From Hahellaceae bacterium (lineage in GTDB: Bacteria; Pseudomonadota; Gammaproteobacteria; Pseudomonadales; Oleiphilaceae): DNA of 38,518 nt. Location: positions 1 through 38,518 of the forward strand of contig JADGDV010000032.1 of assembly GCA_016744695.1 (NCBI GenBank), written 5' to 3'. Within the stretch, counting starts at the first letter, position 1, and the number at the start of each line of letters is the position of its first letter. A model generated the notes under the pieces. That model saw only the letters and a program-made list of their open reading frames with translations, searched no databases and was not told where the DNA came from. Shown one piece after another: positions 34,620 through 38,518 of the stretch. Position numbers and translations under genes: made by a program.

Positions 34620-35189
34620 TTGAAAATTAAGCGATTAATATTATTTATTTTGATTTCAATATGCTCGAGTCAGCACCTCTCCGCTGAGGGGGATGCGTCC
34701 GCTGAGTATCAAATTAAAGCACTTTTTTTATACAATTTTGCCAACTTTGTTGAGTGGCCATATGACGCATTTGAAAATAGTACGGCAGATATTCAGATGT
34801 GCTTGTTTGGAAACGTACCTTTTGGTGCCTTTCTTGATGCTATTGATGGCACACTTATTGGGCTTCGTGAGTTAAAAATTAATCGAACCTCTAATATTGA
34901 AAGTATTCGAAACGGGTGCCATATATTGTTTGTAGGTGAAGATCAGAAAGTTAAATTACCAACATTCTGGAATGAAATTCAATATATTTATGTTCTAAGT
35001 ATTGGCGAAGAAACCGATTTTACCGATCATGGTGGTGTGGTCAATATTATGCGTACTACTGATCAGGTTTTATTTGAAATAAACATCTCCAACGCGATGG
35101 CAAATGGCTTGTTTATCAGTTCTGACGTATTAAGGCTTGCTCGTGAAATTAAGAAAAATAAAGTGATTAAGGGTGATTTACAGGAGTGA
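34620..35189 (+). CDS. YfiR-like periplasmic protein (DUF4154)
   Basis: 189 aa from TTG 34620, with AAAGAG upstream. Signal peptide 1-22 (HLSA). The mature protein begins with the YfiR signature AEYQIKALFLYNFANFVEWP, and the C-terminus has SSDVLRLAREI. C61 and C100 are the positions where YfiR proteins have redox-sensitive Cys. YfiR of Pseudomonas holds the CHASE8-domain cyclase YfiN inactive. Here the next gene (overlapping by 4 nt) is a hybrid histidine kinase with a CHASE8-like sensor, so this protein is likely its periplasmic regulator. Confidence 0.85.
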   Translation: MKIKRLILFILISICSSQHLSAEGDASAEYQIKALFLYNFANFVEWPYDAFENSTADIQMCLFGNVPFGAFLDAIDGTLIGLRELKINRTSNIESIRNGCHILFVGEDQKVKLPTFWNEIQYIYVLSIGEETDFTDHGGVVNIMRTTDQVLFEINISNAMANGLFISSDVLRLAREIKKNKVIKGDLQE

Positions 35190-37111
35190 TTGCTTTTCGT
35201 GATTTCTCAATTCGTGTAAAGCTTTTAGTTATTGTTCTTAGCTCAGTATTTGTTTCACTATTTATTGCCTCATCTGCGATTGTCATAATTAATCACAAGG
35301 TTGCAATTCAGGAATTTAAAGATCAACTTAAAATCTTAGTTGATATCACTGCCGAACGAAGCCAAGCCGGGTTGGCATTTAATGACCGGCGCGTGGTTAA
35401 GGAAAATCTTGTTACGTTATCCAAATTAGAGAGTATTGACTTAGCTTGCATGTATAGTAAAAAGGGAGGTTTATTTTCTAGTTATGCAAGAGCGGAAGGT
35501 GCGTATAAATGTAGTCGTTTACTTGATCAAGATGCTAGCATTGGTGTTGATAGCGATATTATTACAGTAACGGAACTATATCTTAACCAGCATAAAATTG
35601 GATCGTTATACGTATATGCAAATACAAAAAGTTTAGATCAACGTCTATTACAATTTTTAGCAACGACAGCACTAATTATTTTATTTTCTGGTTTTATTGC
35701 TTATATAATGGCCATACGTTTACAGAGGGAGTTGACGCTCCCCATTATTCGTTTAAGTAAAATGAGTAGATTGATAGGTAAAACCCATGATTTCTCTCTG
35801 CGAGCACGTGTTTTAAGCAAGGATGAGACAGGCTTACTAGCTAAAGAGTTCAACGGTTTAATAAGTACTATTCAAGATTCACAAATACAAATGCAAGAGC
35901 TTGTTTTGGAGCTCCAAGAAAAGTCTCGCCAGCTTGAATTTCATGCAGAGCTGGTAGAGGATCGTAATAAAGTCATTCGTAATATTTTTGCTGGAGCCTC
36001 TCATGATTTACGTCAACCACTACAAGCGATGTCATTGTTTGTAGATGCATTAAAAAACACCATACAAGGTAAAGAGCTAGACTTAGTTCATAATCTTGAT
36101 TTGTCTATTCAGAATATGCAAAAGTTATTTAATGAGTTTTTAGATGTATCCAAACTTGAGAGTCATCTTGATAAGGTTCAGCATGGGGCTATAGAGTTAA
36201 AACCGCTTCTCGATGGTGTTTATAACGAGTTTGACATGCTGGCTCAAGATAAAAAAATTCAATTGCGATTTTATTCGCGAGACTATGTAATTGATTCAAA
36301 TGCTGGGATGTTAGAGCGTATTATTCGAAACCTTTTGAGTAACGCTATTCGATACACATCGGATGGAGGTATTCTTTTAGCATGTCGTAAGCGCCAAAAT
36401 CACATACTTATTGAAGTATGGGACACGGGGCGTGGTATCCCTGAAGCGAGCATGAACAGTATTTTTAATCGTTTTTATCAGGTTGAGAATACCAGCATAG
36501 AAGGTAAACAGGGTTATGGTTTGGGATTATCTATTGTAAAACGCTTATCTGAGCGACTTAAACATCCCGTTGAAATAAAATCTACTCTTGGTCGTGGAAC
36601 ACTATTTCGTGTCAAGGTACCATTATTTGATGATGTACGACTAGAAGCCTTACCGAGGGCAGGTAATACACTCACGCCAATAAGCGAACCTGTATATGAA
36701 GGTGCTTTCGTTGAGTTACTAGGATATGAAACACGCATACTGTTAATTGATGATGACGATCTTGTTAGAGATGGCTTACTGCAGCTTATGGTGGGCTGGG
36801 GGATGACCGTACTAGCTTTTGATTCGATCACCGCAATGGGGTCGTATTTAGTTACAAATGATGATGTTATCATTGATATCATTGTTTCTGATTTTCAGTT
36901 GTCTGAGACAGAAACTGGGCTTGATGCTATTGCCGTAGCGAAGCATCACTTAGGCGAAAATTTACCAGCCTTAATTATAACAGGAACTCAAGATCCCAAT
37001 TTACTTCAAATAATAAAAGATTCAGCGTTCCGCAAGCTTGCAAAACCCGTTAAAGCAGCAAAGCTGAGGGCGTTAATTAATCATTTGATCGTACAAGAAA
37101 GCAAACAATAA
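35186..37111 (+). CDS. CHASE8-HAMP hybrid histidine kinase with C-terminal receiver
   Basis: 641 aa, start GTG 35186 overlapping the YfiR stop (GTGA). Membrane segments lie at about 11-36 and 158-178. The loop between them looks like a CHASE8 sensor domain. HAMP about 179-232, then a coiled coil, then HisKA with H273 in GASHDLRQPLQ and HATPase with N382/N386, DTGRG 413-417 and GYGLGLS. The receiver at 516-630 has D569 and K620. Only one receiver and no Hpt domain are visible, so the relay may be completed by the adjacent NarL-type regulator, whose gene converges 4 nt away. The neighbourhood (YfiR partner) suggests an envelope or redox stimulus. Confidence 0.88.
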   Translation: MIAFRDFSIRVKLLVIVLSSVFVSLFIASSAIVIINHKVAIQEFKDQLKILVDITAERSQAGLAFNDRRVVKENLVTLSKLESIDLACMYSKKGGLFSSYARAEGAYKCSRLLDQDASIGVDSDIITVTELYLNQHKIGSLYVYANTKSLDQRLLQFLATTALIILFSGFIAYIMAIRLQRELTLPIIRLSKMSRLIGKTHDFSLRARVLSKDETGLLAKEFNGLISTIQDSQIQMQELVLELQEKSRQLEFHAELVEDRNKVIRNIFAGASHDLRQPLQAMSLFVDALKNTIQGKELDLVHNLDLSIQNMQKLFNEFLDVSKLESHLDKVQHGAIELKPLLDGVYNEFDMLAQDKKIQLRFYSRDYVIDSNAGMLERIIRNLLSNAIRYTSDGGILLACRKRQNHILIEVWDTGRGIPEASMNSIFNRFYQVENTSIEGKQGYGLGLSIVKRLSERLKHPVEIKSTLGRGTLFRVKVPLFDDVRLEALPRAGNTLTPISEPVYEGAFVELLGYETRILLIDDDDLVRDGLLQLMVGWGMTVLAFDSITAMGSYLVTNDDVIIDIIVSDFQLSETETGLDAIAVAKHHLGENLPALIITGTQDPNLLQIIKDSAFRKLAKPVKAAKLRALINHLIVQESKQ

Positions 37112-37115
37112 ATGC

Positions 37116-37805
37116 TTAGTCGTGAATAAACCCCATATCTTTGGCAAGTGATACTGCAATAGTACGATTCTTCGCTTCTAATTCTTTTAGAATCGCCGCC
37201 ACATGGACTTTTACCGTACTCGGTGACATATCTAGTTGTCTGGCAATTTCTTTATTAGACAAGCCTTTACCCATTTCTTGTAGAACATCCGTTTGACGTT
37301 GTGTTAAATGGTATCCATGGCTTACCATTTTTGGCGCTAGAAAAGAGTTAGCGTTGAATGGTGCTTTCTGTGGTTTTTCTGAATCTTCCTTCGTTGAAGT
37401 ATTTAGTTGGCCAGTCAAAATAGCAGGTGGAACGTAGATGCCACCTGATACCACGAGGCTAATAGCTGAGAGCATGACATCTGAAGTAGAGGATTTAGTG
37501 ATAAAACCGCTCGCTCCATTGCTTAAAAGCTCTTGAATAAGGCCTGACTCTTCATGGGCCGATAGTATAATTACAGGGATTTCAGGAGACTCAATTTTTA
37601 TATGCTTAAGAATATCCATACCGCTCATATCACCAAGCTCGTAGTCTAGTAAAACAACATCAATATCGATATCATTGTTTAAAAAATCTATGGCTTCTTT
37701 ACCGCTGGCGACATCTAAAACTTCGTTAAATTGATCAATGTTACCCATTAGTGTTTTTAGAGCATCACGAAATAACGTGTGGTCGTCTACCAAAAGAACT
37801 CTCAA
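37116..37805 (-). CDS. NarL/FixJ-family response regulator
   Basis: 229 aa from TTG 37805, with GGAGAG five bases upstream. Receiver domain with D54 and K104, then a variable linker (130-160) and a LuxR-type HTH at about 166-225 (LTQRQTDVLQEM, LSNKEIARQLDMSPSTVKVH). It is the only complete DNA-binding regulator in the window, beside a hybrid kinase, and its receiver resembles that of the REC-GGDEF protein at 26390. It is therefore the prime candidate for binding the shared operators, whose 11-12 bp tandem half-sites suit a dimeric NarL-type protein. That link is inference. Confidence 0.9.
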   Translation of the reverse strand: MRVLLVDDHTLFRDALKTLMGNIDQFNEVLDVASGKEAIDFLNNDIDIDVVLLDYELGDMSGMDILKHIKIESPEIPVIILSAHEESGLIQELLSNGASGFITKSSTSDVMLSAISLVVSGGIYVPPAILTGQLNTSTKEDSEKPQKAPFNANSFLAPKMVSHGYHLTQRQTDVLQEMGKGLSNKEIARQLDMSPSTVKVHVAAILKELEAKNRTIAVSLAKDMGFIHD

Positions 37806-37990
37806 ATGTGCTCTCCAATATTATTAAGCTAGTGGGCTTTTATTCAATGGCGTGTTTTATTATGGTATTTGTTAAGTTTAGCGAGGACTCGCTAGCATGC
37901 TCTCACAATGCAGGCTCTCCTTCAAGCCTATAAGTTTACTTTCCGTCTTTCTTGCTGAACGGCCTTTGCCGCGCTAGAGTTGCTCAATTT

Positions 37991-38092
37991 AGTTATGGGT
38001 ACCGAGCAGGGGGGCGTTGTCATCAAGCTATTGCGAGGTCTGTACGTAGAGTTCTGTGAGAGGGATGAGATGAAAACCTCACCCTACTCAAT
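37991..38092 (+). pseudogene. Deleted relic of a group II intron
   Basis: 37991-38030 reads SYGYRAGGRCHQA, the same stretch of the intron reverse transcriptase seen at 6313. It jumps at about 38035 straight to the 3' half of domain V and all of domain VI, which match 7279-7336 with 5 differences in 58 bases. About 930 bp between these parts, and everything upstream of the RT piece, are missing. It is not mobile on its own. The remaining bases of this gene-free gap (37806-37990 and 38093-38112) show only the promoter region of the NarL-type gene and an AGGCT/AGCCT inverted repeat near 37912. Confidence 0.75.
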
Positions 38093-38112
38093 GTTTTTTT
38101 AAACAATGGCGT

Positions 38113-38518
38113 TTATTTGCTGTTTTCAGAACCATTATACGCTGCAATTGAACCAATAATGGCGCGACGAGCGGCGTCAGCATTGTCCCAACCTGAAACC
38201 TTAACCCACTTACCTTCTTCAAGATCTTTGTAGTTTTCAAAGAAGTGCTGGATTTGTGAGCGAAGCAATTGAGGAAGGTCTGTAATTTCTTTCACATCGT
38301 TATAAAGCTTAGTGATTTTTTCGTGTGGAACGGCAACTAACTTAGCATCTTCGCCGGCTTCATCTTCCATATTCAATATGCCAATTGGACGACAACGAAT
38401 AACAGAACCAGGCGCTACCGGGTAAGGTGTAACAACCAATACGTCTAGTGCATCGCCATCATCAGCAAGCGTGTGAGGGATAAAACCGTAGTTAGCTGGG
38501 TAGAACATAGGGGTCGCC
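38113..38518 (-). CDS. ppa: Inorganic pyrophosphatase, N-terminus beyond the window
   Basis: The visible 135 residues (from the edge) match the family I soluble pyrophosphatase closely: [25 protein letters not shown], then [39 protein letters not shown] and a WDNADAA-type end. The acidic DGDALDVLV and DEAGEDAK motifs bind the metals of the active site. The frame stays open to the edge (codons A-T-P before MFYP), so about 40 N-terminal residues are missing. It splits pyrophosphate in the cytoplasm and is unlikely to belong to the redox or adhesin regulon. Confidence 0.95.
   Translation of the reverse strand, partial: ATPMFYPANYGFIPHTLADDGDALDVLVVTPYPVAPGSVIRCRPIGILNMEDEAGEDAKLVAVPHEKITKLYNDVKEITDLPQLLRSQIQHFFENYKDLEEGKWVKVSGWDNADAARRAIIGSIAAYNGSENSK

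Overview
The window looks like chromosomal DNA of a marine-type gammaproteobacterium. The base composition is moderately AT-rich, Shine-Dalgarno sites are clear, and the gene content fits: several c-di-GMP enzymes, a two-partner secretion adhesin, multiheme cytochromes and an E. coli-like inorganic pyrophosphatase running off the right edge. The genus cannot be fixed from the sequence alone.

Layout. 1-3.7 kb: a REC protein with a decayed GGDEF domain, a minus-strand pair (unknown protein then an EAL phosphodiesterase), and a 57-aa small protein. 3.9-7.7 kb: an IS4-family insertion sequence whose transposase gene is interrupted by a 2.1 kb group II intron; the intron's reverse transcriptase is itself frameshifted. 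7.7-25.9 kb: a redox island. It holds a miniature FAD protein, a YceI-like lipoprotein, two paralogous pairs of 'YceI + c-type cytochrome + DUF1592/1588' and DUF1501 proteins, and a three-gene operon. That operon encodes an NADPH/FAD/cNMP/4x[4Fe-4S] fusion protein, a heme-b membrane protein and a membrane-anchored decaheme cytochrome c. 26.1-37.1 kb: a same-strand run of a small protein, a REC-GGDEF cyclase, TpsB, TpsA, a YfiR-like protein and a CHASE8-like hybrid histidine kinase, facing a NarL-type response regulator. 37.8-38.5 kb: a deleted relic of the same kind of group II intron, then ppa.

How it may work together. Eight transcription units carry a related two-part motif, half-site 1 near CYTARSCC and half-site 2 near TARCCCATCWGGTC. 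It lies about 59-76 nt upstream of the start codon, just above the expected -35 position. These promoters serve the decayed GGDEF protein, the 57-aa protein, the mini-FAD gene, both cytochrome/DUF1501 groups, the electron-transfer operon and the adhesin/c-di-GMP run. They therefore look like one regulon, plausibly controlled by the kinase and NarL-type regulator at the right. The electron path I infer is NADPH to FAD to four Fe-S clusters to heme b to ten periplasmic hemes to the YceI/cytochrome/DUF1501 proteins. The substrate is unknown. This regulon is the best candidate for an undescribed system in the window.

Other peculiarities are G tracts of 7-13 bases in coding sequence where glycine pairs are needed, and a VEKPV repeat in one cytochrome.
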